Below, in pieces: positions 11,606 to 24,100 of a stretch of 64,000 nt of DNA. This DNA is from Tomocerus qinae (taxonomy: Eukaryota; Arthropoda; Collembola; Entomobryomorpha; Tomoceridae), in NCBI GenBank assembly GCA_020055645.1, contig CM034549.1:806001-870000 (forward strand), given 5' to 3'. Below the pieces are notes generated by a model that did no database searches, was not told the origin of the DNA, and saw only the letters and a list, made by a program, of their open reading frames with translations. Within the stretch, counting starts at the first letter, position 1. The number at the start of each line of letters is the position of its first letter. The position numbers and the translations under genes were made by a program.

Positions 11606-12111
11606 GTGGTGTGGTTTGAATTGTTATTCAGAATAGCTGATTGAGCGAGTCGGACTGGATTACTCTCCATCCATCCATCCAGCAGGAAGCTTTTCATAAC
11701 TCACATCACACACACACACAGCCCACTTCTCCTACTCACTCAACCATCCGATCTTATGCTTATTAGTTGGCCCTATAGCCTACCCGGGTGGGTAATAGTC
11801 TTTGTAGTATAATGTTATTAGGTGGATGGCATGTTCATTGCTCCTCTACATTTCAATTTCATTATGACTCTATCGCTTTATCAGATAAGTCAAGTGCCTC
11901 TTTCATTCCTCTCACACAACAGTGCCCCATAGCAGAACAGCGCACTGCAGCACCGAAAACACTACTCCCGAATAGAGAGTTGCCCGGGAAGGCAATTTAG
12001 TGCCCGTAGCAAATCGGTCCACACCAGCAGGTGATCCTTGATTTGCAAGTGGTTGATCACACACATTGCTTTCTACCCTCCTTGATCGGCCGGTGCCCTT
12101 GACTGCCTGTA

Positions 12112-12258
12112 TGTATTATGAATCCAACGAAACTTTCCTCTGCTGAAAAGAGGACACAATAGCTTTGTAGGTGGTCTCCTTTGTTCGTGCTCAGTCAAGA
12201 GTCCCTTTTTATCGTTATCAGCAGAGGAAAAGTTTCGTGAATTCATAATAACCCATAA
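12112..12258. repeat. Inverted repeat
   Basis: TATTATGAATCCAACGAAAC, then TTTCCTCTGCTGA, faces TCAGCAGAGGAAAAGTTTCG and GAATTCATAATA. The arms are about 37 bp with small gaps. The 114-codon reverse open frame over it is a by-product. The rest of 11606-12455 shows no gene. Confidence 0.65.
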
Positions 12259-12455
12259 TTCTGTGCTGACCTTGAAAAATCTGTACTTTTTGTCCATGTC
12301 GCGCGCACAAAAACCAAAACTATTGTACTTACGATCGCCAGCGGGATGTATCTGTGCCCGCCCGTATGGGCGGACCGTGCAACTCTCTATTGCCGACTGA
12401 CCCAATACACCACTCACTCTCTACTTTATAAGACTATTTAAACGTCTGTATACAC

Positions 12456-13030
12456 ACATGACATGCATTGGGGAATTTACAGTGAGTGGGTTGAGTACAC
12501 AATACATTGGGATATTACAATAGACATTATATGTACATGTAATTAAATCCGATATAGGTACACACACCTCCTACAACTCCTCCTCCCTCTATTTTATACA
12601 CTTGTTATATGTGTACGTAATTTCCATGTAATCTATATAGTGATTGGCATATCTGGATGCATTCAGGATTAAGCATTTGGAGTGAGTGAGTGAGTACATA
12701 AATTGGGATATTAGTAGCTCTAAATATATAATTATAAATCCGATCTGCGTACACACACCCCTCATTCGAATCCCCCTCCCTCTCAGTTGCATATACTATG
12801 CAATACAATATTTTATTCTATCGTATATGGATACAATTAATCAGGTGTGGAGAGTTTGAAATTTTGAATCAATGATTCCGAGATATCCATTAAGCCGTAA
12901 AATTGAACGTTAAAATATACGAGCTTAAGTTTTTGATTAAGAGTATGGAAATACATGTAAGAATTTAAAAAAAATATTTGTAAATCATTTCCATGTGATC
13001 TATTGGATAGGATAGCTGGTTTTCCAAAAT
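12456..13030. repeat. Degenerate tandem repeat, three units
   Basis: ATTGGGATATTA, then AAATCCGAT, then GTACACACACC, then CCTCCCTCT recur at about 12508-12595 and 12704-12783. TTTCCATGTRATCTAT, then GGCATA/GGATAG and CTGG recur at about 12622-12660 and 12988-13020. The step is roughly 190-370 bp and divergence is high. Confidence 0.5.
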
Positions 13031-13164
13031 CCTGATAAATATGGCATGGGATATGGGGTGAGACCAGGGTCTAACTACCACCCACGCTTGGACAATTTTG
13101 TATTTATTATGGTGCTTCCGTAGTTAAATTATTCGTAGCTTAACAAACCATATAGTCTTCACTT

Positions 13165-13680
13165 CCTTAACTCTATATATAAAAACCTACAGCAAGCCGT
13201 AACAGAAGCTCACCTGAGTAAAGGGGACCGTGTGCACATTTTTGGTAAAATAATAGAAGAAAAGATCTAATTTGATTACCAAAACCACTATGAAAATCAG
13301 CGGCAAATCAAAATAGATTAATGTTGACTATGAAAATCAACAGAAAATCAAAATAGATTAATGTTGGCTATAAAAATCAACAGAAAATCAAAATTGATTA
13401 ATGTTGACTATGAAAATCAACAGAAAATTTAAATTAATGTTGACTATGAAAATCAACAGAAAATCAAAATAGATTATTGCTGACTATGAAAATCAACAGT
13501 AAATCAAAATAAATTAATGTTGGCTATAAAAATCAACAGAAAATCAAAATTGATTAATGTTGACTATGAAAATCAACAGAAAATTTAAATTAATGTAGAC
13601 TATGAAAATCAACAGAAAATTTAAATTAATGTAGACTATGAAAATCAACAGAAAATCAATATATATATACTGATATTTCA
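13165..13680 (-). mobile_element. Second copy of the minisatellite-bearing element, reverse orientation
   Basis: It opens AAAAACCTACAGCAAGCCGT, AACAGAAGCTCACCTGAGTA, AAGGGGACCGTGTGCACATT, which is the reverse complement of 6300-6395. About ten 40-bp units (AAAATCAACAGAAAATCAAA, then ATTGATTAATGTTGACTATG) fill 13280-13665, some shortened to 36 bp. The far end differs from the 5.4-kb copy, so this copy is truncated or recombined. Confidence 0.78.
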
Positions 13681-13899
13681 AATAAGTATGACTTAACCTA
13701 GTACTAGTGGCTGACGGTGTTACAATATCAACCAACTTTACTAAGCCTAAGTTGTTACTATGAAGTTTGATGACAGCTAATTAATGGACCCAGAGCCTCA
13801 CTTTTCATCCCTAGATTACATACAGAAAGCTTAAACTGATTGTCTTAAACCGTTCTTGAGTTATCTATCGTGCTATGCTAGCAGACGCGGACGGACAAA

Positions 13900-14840
13900 C
13901 AGATCGGACATTCCTATAAAGCAGCTCCTTAATAAACCATGTACAAATGGGTGTAATAAAGTGGTGTGTTATGACATTACACGACATGTCTTTGTGACCT
14001 TTCGAACGAGTTGTATTGTAACAAGACTTTAAGCGATAAATCGAACCGAAGTTACATGAATATTTAGTCAGTTGTAGTTTTCACCCAAATCCCCAATCAG
14101 GAGGTTAATGGGATTTACTTTTTAATGTCGCTGAACACTTCTGCTGTCAATCGAGACATTACACGACTTTGTAGGATGAATAACACTGAAGTTACATCGA
14201 TTTTCAGTTATTTTTATGTATTTCATCCACTTCCCCTGTCAGGGGATGACAATAACCTACTTAATAGTGCCTATAGACATGCCAGCTTTCAATCGAGTCA
14301 TTACACGACTTTATAGGAAGAAATAGAACTGAAGTTGTTACATCGATTTTCAGTTATTTTTTATGTATTTCACCCACTTCCCCTGTCAGGGGATGACAAT
14401 AACCTACTTAATAGTGTCTATTGACATGCCAGCTTTCAATCGAGTCATTACACGACTTTGTAGGACGAATAGAACTGAAGTTACATCGATTTTCAGTTAT
14501 TTTTTGTTTTTCACCCACTTCCCCTGTCAGGGGATGACTATAACCTATTTAGTAATGTATATTGACCTAAGTCCTTTCAATCGATTTCACGACTTAGCAC
14601 GGTGAAAATAGCCGAAATTACAACAATTTTTAGTTATTTTTAATTTTCAAACCCCTCCCCCGGACAGGGGGTGTGTCCGATTTTGCCCATTTACGAACTC
14701 GATATTACTTTTGACCTCTAGTTAACGTACAAAAAATTTGAACTGAATATCTCTTTTCGTTCGAAAGTTACGGACGGACAGACAGACAGACAGATCGGTC
14801 ATTCCTATAAAGTGGTGTACACACCGCTTAATAATTAGGC
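13900..14840. repeat. Tandem repeat of 142-147 bp inside a dispersed repeat
   Basis: ACACGACTTTGTAGGA-type sites recur at about 14161, 14303 and 14450, then a worn one near 14588. Each unit also has CATCGATTTTCAGTTATTTT and CACTTCCCCTGTCAGGGGAT. Both edges carry the CGGACGGACA...ACAGATCGG...CATTCCTATAAAG block (about 13887-13922 and 14771-14812), ending in a small palindrome of TAAGCGGTGT/ACACCACTT type. A relative lies reversed at 38490-38945. Confidence 0.75.
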
Positions 14841-17795
14841 GTTTCTTCCATGTTCGAATGAGGAAATGTTGATCAATAATACTTGTGAATTGTACTTGAT
14901 AGATGGTAAAGTTGGAGGATAGAATTTGTGGACTTATATATGTGAACAAATATTTATACTGCTGCTATTTGTATTAAATAATCAGACGCCCACTGTATAA
15001 CCAAGAAAAGTTTTTTTTTTATTAAGAGGACTATTGATTATTGGACAAGACTTGTTGTTGGATGCATGGAAAGGTGCAAGGCCATTTGAATTCCGTTACA
15101 ATACTACAAATAACACAGACTTTTACTTAACTCTCTCCCTCCTGCTGTATAGATCTATTATTTCATGACATGTACGGCTATTGTCATTAATACTTCTGTT
15201 CTTGATTGAACCTCTTGCGTGACCGACTTTAAAATCTATTAACCAAAACCCACAACTTAGAAGACAACTGAGACAGTACAGAGTCAGGTACGTAATGTCA
15301 GCAAGTGAGAAGGGTGTCTAACTTTATAAGTATACACATAATTAATTCTAATTAACAATCCATAATAATATAGTTATGACCAGGTCAATTAGTAATTATG
15401 CTATTTACCATATACATCATAGATATAAGTAGCCTGCCTATGAAGGACTGAGTTCTATTCCCCATAGACTCTCCCCTCTCCCACCTATTTACGACTACAT
15501 AAACTCCCCGAGCGACATGACATTGACATGATCATGTGTGTGTTGTCCTTTCTTTCTAATAGCTATGGCATTTTCAATGCAGACATGTATGAAACTGCAT
15601 GTACTATGTATGCACGCGATACGCAATGACTGTTGTAACGAGGTCCTACGAATGAAAAGAGCATTATCCATTTACAGGGATATAAGTAAGTAAGTGGCAT
15701 GGAAGGAACAGCCTGTAGGGAGCGTGGAGAGAGCAATGTCAAAAATGCATGGTGTCGTGCCGGATGGTTTGTCCATAAAGCGGTCGATGGACCTGTACTC
15801 GGAACAACACACACGGACTTCTTAATTTACTTCAGATGACTCGGCCACACGAACACTTTTTATTTTTGTCTTATTAGGATATATTATTGCAGTGTGGGTG
15901 CAAGGTTTACAGGGTGGGTATATTAGAAGTTATCGATGCGGAATTCGTACAAAACTTTCACCTATGAAAGCTATACATGATATATGGAATTAATAAGCTA
16001 GGTGCGTTATCCGCATATTACTATGAATGAATTTAATTGGTGGTACGGGAGAACAATTTTTGCGAGCATTATTGGAGTAGGTTTTATTTATTCATAATAT
16101 ACTTATAGGTATAATACCAAAAAGAAGTTATGGAAAGAAATGATATAACTTTGTAGTGCCCCACTCTGTAGAATATGAGAGAGAGAGAGTAGTTGAGGTT
16201 GAGACAGGCGATAGACAGAAAAGGAGAGTCCGGATGAGAGAAAGTGGGAGAAAAGGGAATTGTAATGGGAAACAGGTCTATTGAATATTCCATTGTGACT
16301 CGGTGAATAAGTATACTTACGTAGGTATACTAGACGACGTATGGCAGTTGTCCTATCTATCTATCCTACAAATTCCGTAGTTTCCTGTTGCAGCTCCAAA
16401 CATACATTTTATTTAACAATGCACCGTCACTCTTATCACATCAGCACTAAAAATCCTACTTCCTACGTATATTATACTGATTAGACTTCTTCCCACCCGT
16501 CTGCATTTATTTAAATTGCGTAGTACAATATCTACCTTCTTTAATGTAGGAATTATACTTAGATGCTACAATGCTCCAGGTCAGGCCTTTACCCCATTCA
16601 CCAGGTATAACGTTACCCGACGGTCAACATTAGTTCCCCCACAAACCCAAGTATCCTACATAAAACATCTATGAAACGGGATTTCTGAGATATATTTGCC
16701 ACACTTGGAACTTAAAATATTGAAATAAAAAAAAATATTTCACTCCCTTTTTTCTTGATGAATGGCATTTTAGAGTAAACAGTTCTAAGGGAGTTTGGAA
16801 TAATCGCGACAAATTAAAATAGAACTTGGAAACGGTCCTAGCCGAGGCAGGCTTAAGGACGTGTGAGGACTTGGTTGCCATGCATGCCAACGTGTAATTT
16901 ACTACGAGGAGCACGACAATAGATACACACCACCGCGTTCTTTCATCGTGGGTGGTAACTACTATCTCACCCCCTGTAGTAAAATTTCAGTTGTTGTCAT
17001 CGTTTTTAAAACGTTCCCATTTAAAATCAGAAAAAAAGTCGTAAAAACAACAAAAAATCCATAAAAAAGAGTAAAGAGGGCATGAGACGCCTTTTTTGAA
17101 TTTGTGTCGGCAAACGTGACCAAAAATTAAAAATATATTTCTCACATATGTATTTTCCTACTCCAAATCGAAATTTTCAAATTGAATTTTCGATTATTTA
17201 AAAGATGATTTTCGAAAATCGGGCTTTCATTCTCGTCTTAAAAATCGTGGTAGATTCTGAAACCCAGCAGTACTTTACGTTCAGCCAATTGTTCTGAGCA
17301 ATATTCGCTGATAGTCCCTACACCTCCTTAATATATAGTGTGTTGGTTGGGTTTTGGGTACGCTACTACTTTTCCTTGCCTGTCAAGAAGTTGTATGATA
17401 GCGGGCGAGTAATTTCTTCTTGAGCTGATTGTAAATATAATATTATTATTTGGTTGGGGGCAGCTAGTAGTCCAGCTCACTATTATACATAGTAGAAGTG
17501 AAATGGTACGCACTCTAGGTCCAAAGGCTGAGTGAAACCGACGCGACAGAGAAAGTGTTGAAAGGAAAGAGGTAGGTGGTCAAAAAATTTTTTCAATACA
17601 TTGCGGGAGTAGCAAGTTTTAACAAATAGAATTAATTTTTTCCCCCGAAATATCAATCCAATCATTACGTATGATACACCAATCTTTAAGTTGGAATCTA
17701 TTCTTTCCAACGGTGGTAACCATTTGTCTTTAGCTGCCCTGGTTTTCAAGTTATTAACACAAACTATGCGTGTACGACTAGTGGGTCCCCCTGTA
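14841..17795. other. No gene recognised
   Basis: About 3 kb with no supported exon, RNA gene or clear repeat. Short open frames (such as 15563-15814 minus) lack domain content and splice support. Confidence 0.4.
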
Positions 17796-17796
17796 C

Positions 17797-17914
17797 AAGC
17801 ACGTATTCAGTAGGGACGGGGAGGGAGGCGCAGCGCCCTCACTAAATCTGAGAAAAAAAGAAGATTTTTCTTAAAAACGGCCAAAAATTTTCGTGCATTT
17901 CTGGATGCGTGCCT
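17797..17914. mobile_element. Worn MITE of the CAAGCACGTATCCAG family
   Basis: It starts CAAGCACGTATTCAGTAGGG and ends TTTCTGGATGCGTGCCTG, the inverse of CAGGCACGCATCCAGAAA. I find no matching target duplication. Its closest relatives are 18885-19042 and 33719-33907. Confidence 0.5.
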
Positions 17915-18044
17915 GCATATGGATATGGGTATTATGCGTGTACAAATTGGGTAGTCGGAGTAGAAGGAAAGATAAAAAAGTGAATGTAATGTAATGCAAT
18001 GAACCGGAATGAATTTCAAATTCCTTTATTGAATCTTTTTTCAG

Positions 18045-18128
18045 AGATTTACGATGGAAACTACACGCTGGAGTTGAGACCAGATTCTCCTCTTGATTTC
18101 CCTGATACTCAATCGCCGCTAGAAATCG
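18045..18128 (+). CDS. Receptor exon: extracellular juxtamembrane segment
   Basis: The exon follows a pyrimidine-rich tract ending TTTTTTCAG and ends at donor GTATGT. It starts with two bases of a split codon, reads IYDGNYTLELRP and onward for 27 codons, and ends with one base (phase 1). NYT is an N-glycosylation sequon. The stretch NYTLELRPDSP resembles the NFSSLELEPR region that precedes the DDR1 membrane helix, as I recall that protein. The exon is short and acidic with no domain of its own. An alternative acceptor two bases further on (exon start 18047) would give a phase-0 start. I found no upstream partner exon in 1-18044. Confidence 0.68.
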
Positions 18129-21100
18129 GTATGTCCAAACCTATACTGTAATATACTACTATATACTGAACACCGTACGTCAAGGTTGCTATAGAGATTG
18201 CCCTTTGGGTAAGAAGTTAGCCAAAGCAAGTAAAATATTTCACATCTATATTCACCAGCCTGGAACACCATGGTAATTAATGCATAATGGCAGTCCTATT
18301 ATCCTATCCTCCAGGGTTTGTCCTCCAGAAAGGAATAAAAGTGAATTTTTAACTTGTCAACTCCCGCTTCGACCAACCTCTTACCCAAAGGGCCATCTTT
18401 ATAGCAACCTTGTACGTACGTACTCTGCTGCGAGATCTGTATGTCGTATCCACATTACCATTTAAAACTATTTTCGCCATCACCCAATTCTAGAGTTTCG
18501 GATGTTTACACTTCCCATCCCTTTTTGTTGGATGACTAGAAAATAGTATGCGAAATAGAGGTATGGGAAAATAATTTGAATTTTCGGACAATTTTGCAGT
18601 TTTCCATTATTTTCCAATGTTTACCATTTCTCATTACAATTTGATACCCACATTTCTCGGTAGGAAATGGGAAGCCAAAAACTTTCTGAGTTCTGACCCA
18701 ATTTCTGCTACTTCCCAATTCGCACTTTATTCTGATATCCGCATTTCCTGATTGGAATTAAAAAAAACTTTGGAAGGATACAACATACGACCATTGAAGC
18801 GCTACGATACTGTGACAACATCAAAGCTTCTTGGGTACGACCAAAGATAGATTTTTTGCCAACTTCAGCTCCGATTGTATGTATCAAGCACGTATCCAGA
18901 GGGGGGGGCCGCCCCCCTCCTAAGTATCCAGAAAAAGGCAATTTTTTTTGTCCGAAAAGGTTAAAAATCCAAAAAATTTCGCTTAATTTTATCAATATAT
19001 TTTGGTGGGCCCCCCAAGGTCAAATTCCTGGATACATGCTTGGTATGTATATGTATGCATGTGGTTTTATTCGGAAAAGAAGTCTGACAACTTCACAGTT
19101 GGATAAGACTCCATAACATAACATAACATCGATAGTATAGATGACTTAATTATTACAGCTCAATTTAAATTATTTTCTGAACACAAAATCATTACTATAA
19201 AATTTTTTATCTTGTACATACAATGCATTTATCATTATAGTGATAGTCGGTGGGGTTGAATTTCATATCTTTTCTTTATGATTGCTCCTAAAGGTTTTAA
19301 CAAAAATTTTATGGCCTGCCTGGTTCTAGTTTCATTTTTGGTATAGTACGGGGGCAGGGAAAAAAAACGACCGATTTTGCCTTTTTTATAAAAAAGTTAG
19401 GAGTAAGATTTTTAAAAAGCAGTCCTTTTTTGCCTTTTTTGATGTAGCAACTTGCCCCATTTACTTCCACTTTACATGTAAATAAGGTATAAAAAGGTAA
19501 AAAGGACTGCTTTTTTAGAAAAAGTAGTACTTTTTACCTTTGTTGTTCCCTGTGCGGGGGTAGCATATTTTGAAATCTGTCTGATTTAATGACTTGTAGC
19601 CCAAATCTTCAAATTCTTTTCGTTTATCAGGGTTTTGATTCTGCAGTTGTTCACACCAATTATTGTACTCCGATTCGCATATCCGATTTCCCTAACCCCG
19701 GTGTAATAGAAATAACGCGTTTTTGAACCACTGAACCCTGTGGAAACCATACCTTTTCAGGTTTTGAATAATGAATATTTTAGAGGATGCTTGTTCCATA
19801 ATGTTATTAACGTGGTGGTCCCATTTAAGTTCTATAGTTAATGTCACCCCTAATTATTTGGTGTATTCCGATCTTGGTATTTCCACGCCTTCGATTGAGA
19901 AATTCCATTCCCCACCAGAATTGTCTTTATTAAAATCACAGAAATGGATAAGTATTAATATATAAGACTAGAAGAAGTAAACGAGCCCGTTAGTTGGATA
20001 ATTGCGGATCAGAGACACAGACCAGAAAGTGGGAAGTGGGGGATAAAATAATGAAACAAATCATACAGTAGAACCCTATAACTTGCACTCCACTCCACTA
20101 TCTTGATTGGTGTGTTTATATTTCCTGGCGCATAGAACGGTCACATTCTGGTCTGTGGCGCTACAGTCACTTGTTTTGCTTGTATTGTATGTTGGACAAG
20201 GCCAGAAGCAGAAGGCAGAGGCTTTGATTAAAATCTAGTACTAAGTACCCAAATTTTTTGGGATTGAACCGCATTTTTCTTTCTTTCGCCCATTCAGATT
20301 CAGATTCAGATTCAGATTAGTTTTATTTAAGTGCCAATTATTATCAGTACAAACATATATTATTATACATGAAGTCTGTTTCTCAAATAAAAGCACCGAA
20401 GGCAAGCTAGTTACCTTACTCCCATAGTCAAAGCCGCATCGTACCCAGTTACAATCGAAAGTCAATATATACATAATGGTTTTAAGAGAACATCTCTTGT
20501 AGGTAACGTAACATTAAATGATTAAATATACACATATACACTTCCTCGAATTCTGACCTAATGCTTAATGTATGAAATCATCCTCCCTAATGTGTAATAG
20601 GTAGTAGTTAAGAAGTTTACTGAAATTTAGTACACTCTCTTTCTTATCCTTAAGCAGCGGACTAAGGGAGTTCCAGGTGACGTTTGAAAAGTAAATTGGA
20701 CTTTTCGCAAAAAGTGCAGTACGATGTTCAATTACTGGCAAGTTATTCGCTTGCCTGGTGCTTCTATTTGTTACATTTAAGATTTCTTTACTGTAATAAT
20801 TATTTAGCGATTCTATCTTTGTGCCAAAAGTAACAATCTTATACAGACTAGTCATAGTGAGGAATATCAGCCTTTCATTTACTGTAAGCAAATTACCCTT
20901 TTCCAGTAGTTCCCAACAATTTACCTCTTTATGATCTCGTTTACATTTTTGGATTTTATCTTTAATGTTTAATTTATCTTTTTTATTTGGGTTGTCTGTT
21001 GAGGACCAAAATTTTTTATGGTAATATTTACCCAATTGTGGAAATTCTTTAATATATAATGATTTATTAATTTTATTTTGTAAGCTACCAAGCATATTTT

Positions 21101-24100
21101 TTGTTGTAGGACCCCAAATTGAAATTGCATAGTCCGAAATAGGGTAGACATAAGTGCTAATTAACATTGAATATGTTTTATAGGGAACCATTCTCCTTAT
21201 TCTATGTAAGACACCTAGTGCTGAGCAGAAACGTTTTTCAACAGAGGTGAAGTGAGCCTTAAAATTCAAAGTGGGATCTAGTATCACTCCAAGGTATTTA
21301 AAAGTGTACACACGCTCTATATAGTAATTTCCGCATTTTATTATTAACTCTTTCTCAATGTTAGCACAAACTTTATGGAACAACATAAATTTAGTTTTTT
21401 CATAGTTAATTTGCAATCCCATATTAGAGCACCAATTATCAAGTTTGGCCAAAGCGGAATTCAAAAAAGTAGTTATCTCTGTAGATGACTCATGCGCATA
21501 ATATATAATTATGTCATCTGCAAACAGTTTGTGTAAAATATGGTCCGATTTTAGTTTTTTTGAAATCAAATTGAAAAACAAATTAAATAAAATTGGGCCT
21601 AGTACTGATCCCTGAATGACCCCACGGCCATAATCAAAATCTTTAGAATAAAATTTTCCATTCTTAATGGCAAATGTACGGTTCAGGAAATAATTTTCAA
21701 AAAATTTATATACGTGTCATTAAGCATATAGTACTTTTTTAGGATTTTTATTAGCCTATTTTGCAACACGTAATCGAAGGCCTTTTTGAGGTCAATAAAA
21801 ATGGCTCCTATTTTTTGATTAGGCTTATCTAGCTCCGTGTAAAACTCCTGTGTCAATGCAGTTAGCGCAGTGACACAAGATCTTCGGGAGCGAAAGCCAT
21901 GTTGTTCATCTGTAAGCAAATTGTTTGCTTCAATATAATAGTTTAGTTTATTTTTGATAATTGTCTCGAACCATTTGCTTAGTAGTGGTAAATTCGAAAT
22001 AGGACGATAGGATGAGGCCTCTGACTTGTTGCCACGCTTTTTGTACATTGGGATAATAGTTGTCTTTTTCCAAGCGTCAGGATATTGTCCTGTACACAGG
22101 GTATTATTAAAGATTTCAGTTAATGGATTTAATAGTGAATCCATGCAGTTTGTAATGACCCTGGCAGGTATTTCTAACTTATTAGCTACCTTAAAGTTCA
22201 ACTTTTTTGACGCTCTAATTAAATCTTCCTTACTTATGTCTGATGAGATTTGTGTATTTATTGGTATTTTGTCACCTTCGTTGAATTGAGTCAACATTTC
22301 ATTAATAAAGACTTCATCACCTTGGCTCAGATTATTTTTAACAATAAAGTTACTAGCTAATGCTTCGTTAATGGAACTGGTGTCAACAGTTTGTACATTA
22401 TTGATTGTCAAAGAGTTTACAGCTAAAGTCTGACCAGTATTATTGCCTAAAAGCGTATTAAGCTTTTGCCAAAGTGAGGTACTATCATTGTATTTTGTAA
22501 TTTCATTAATGAAGTAAGTTTTTTTAGCCAGCTGTACCAGCTTGTCTACTTTATATTTCAATATTTTGTATTCTGACTGAACTCCACACGAGAAGCATTT
22601 ATCCAGCTTATTTCTTAACGAATGTTTGTGATAAATTAAGGCCCGCAAACCAGGGGCGTGTTCTTCCGTAAGCCAAGGGGATAGATGCGTTCTCGTATGC
22701 CCTTTTTTTAAAGGAATATATTCATCCACCAACTTGTTAATCATTTGGGTAAAGTATGTCAGTTGTTCGTTAACTGTCATATCTTTCAAGACCTCCCAAT
22801 TAATACCAGCAATTTTTCCATTTAATTCTGCCCAGTTCACATTGTTGTAATTTCTATAAGATATTATATCAGAGTTTTTTAACACATCAGGTTTTTTATG
22901 TGTGACCATAATGCATCTGTGGTCAGAATTAGTTAATGAAAAAACATCAATATGAACTCTATTTTTATTGATATTGGTATATATGTGATCAATGAGAGTA
23001 CTAGTTTTATGGGTAACCCTTGTTGGTTGTTCAATTAATTGTTCGTAGTTATATAATTTTGCGGTATTAAGTAAAAGGTTACTCTCATTGTCATTTTCAA
23101 AGAGATTAACATTAAAGTCACCAAAGATAATTGCCTCCGATTGGATAACTTGACTAGCTATTAGTTTTTCGAAGGCTTCGATAAAATTAATAAAAGGCAC
23201 TTGTGGTGGCTTATATACTGTAACAATTGTTAGTCCCTTTTTAAATTTTGGTTTGATTTTCAGCACCGTTATTTCTAAATCTTGGTGTGTTTTGCAATCG
23301 TATTGTATATTATAGCATATTATGTCATTTCTTATATAAACTATTGTGCCACCCCCGTCATTATGTATTCGATCAAGTCTTACTGTATTATAATTATTAA
23401 TAGAGACATTTTTGTCTAGATCTGATTCATTTAGTTTGGACTCCGTAATAGCCAATAATTCCACCTTATGTTCAAAAAGGAACAGTTCTATATCATAAAT
23501 TTTGTTTCTTATAGAATTGACATTTAAATGCGCAGCTTTGAATCCTTTTTGAAATGTAGGAATAGGAATTTTAGTATTATTAGTGTGACATAAAATTTTC
23601 GTTAGTGGTAAAGATTTTATATGTCTCCGATGATAACAGTGATAATTGTTCATCTGTTAAATCGAATGCGGAATGTATACAATTGTTACAAATCCCATCA
23701 TCATTTATAATCCCTTGACATTGAACACATTGTTTGACATTAATATTAGAATTTAATTTACATTTGTCACATACCCATGTTTTTGATATACTTTTAAAAA
23801 TAGACGATGTGACCTTAATTTGGCAAATACGATGAAAAATATCTTCACATTTGCAGCATTTTAGTTTATTCTGACGAACTCCAATTTTGCCTCCTTCTTT
23901 GCAATCTGGATCGGCACATTTCTTCGTAGATCCCTTGGTCATGGCAGCTACATTTGACTTTATAAATAGAACCTCTTTTAGTATATATCCAATAAATAGT
24001 AGAGGAAACGAACTCTTACAGGAAATGGAGCGAAGATTTTCCGTGCCTCGCTCAAGACACACTCTTTCAATAATATTTTGCCATTGTCATTGAGTTTGGG

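Noticed and set aside
12073..12417. 114-codon reverse open frame
   Set aside because: It overlaps an inverted-repeat element and has no domain or splice signals.
22026..22289. Plus-strand open frame across the LINE
   Set aside because: Antisense shadow of the reverse-transcriptase region.
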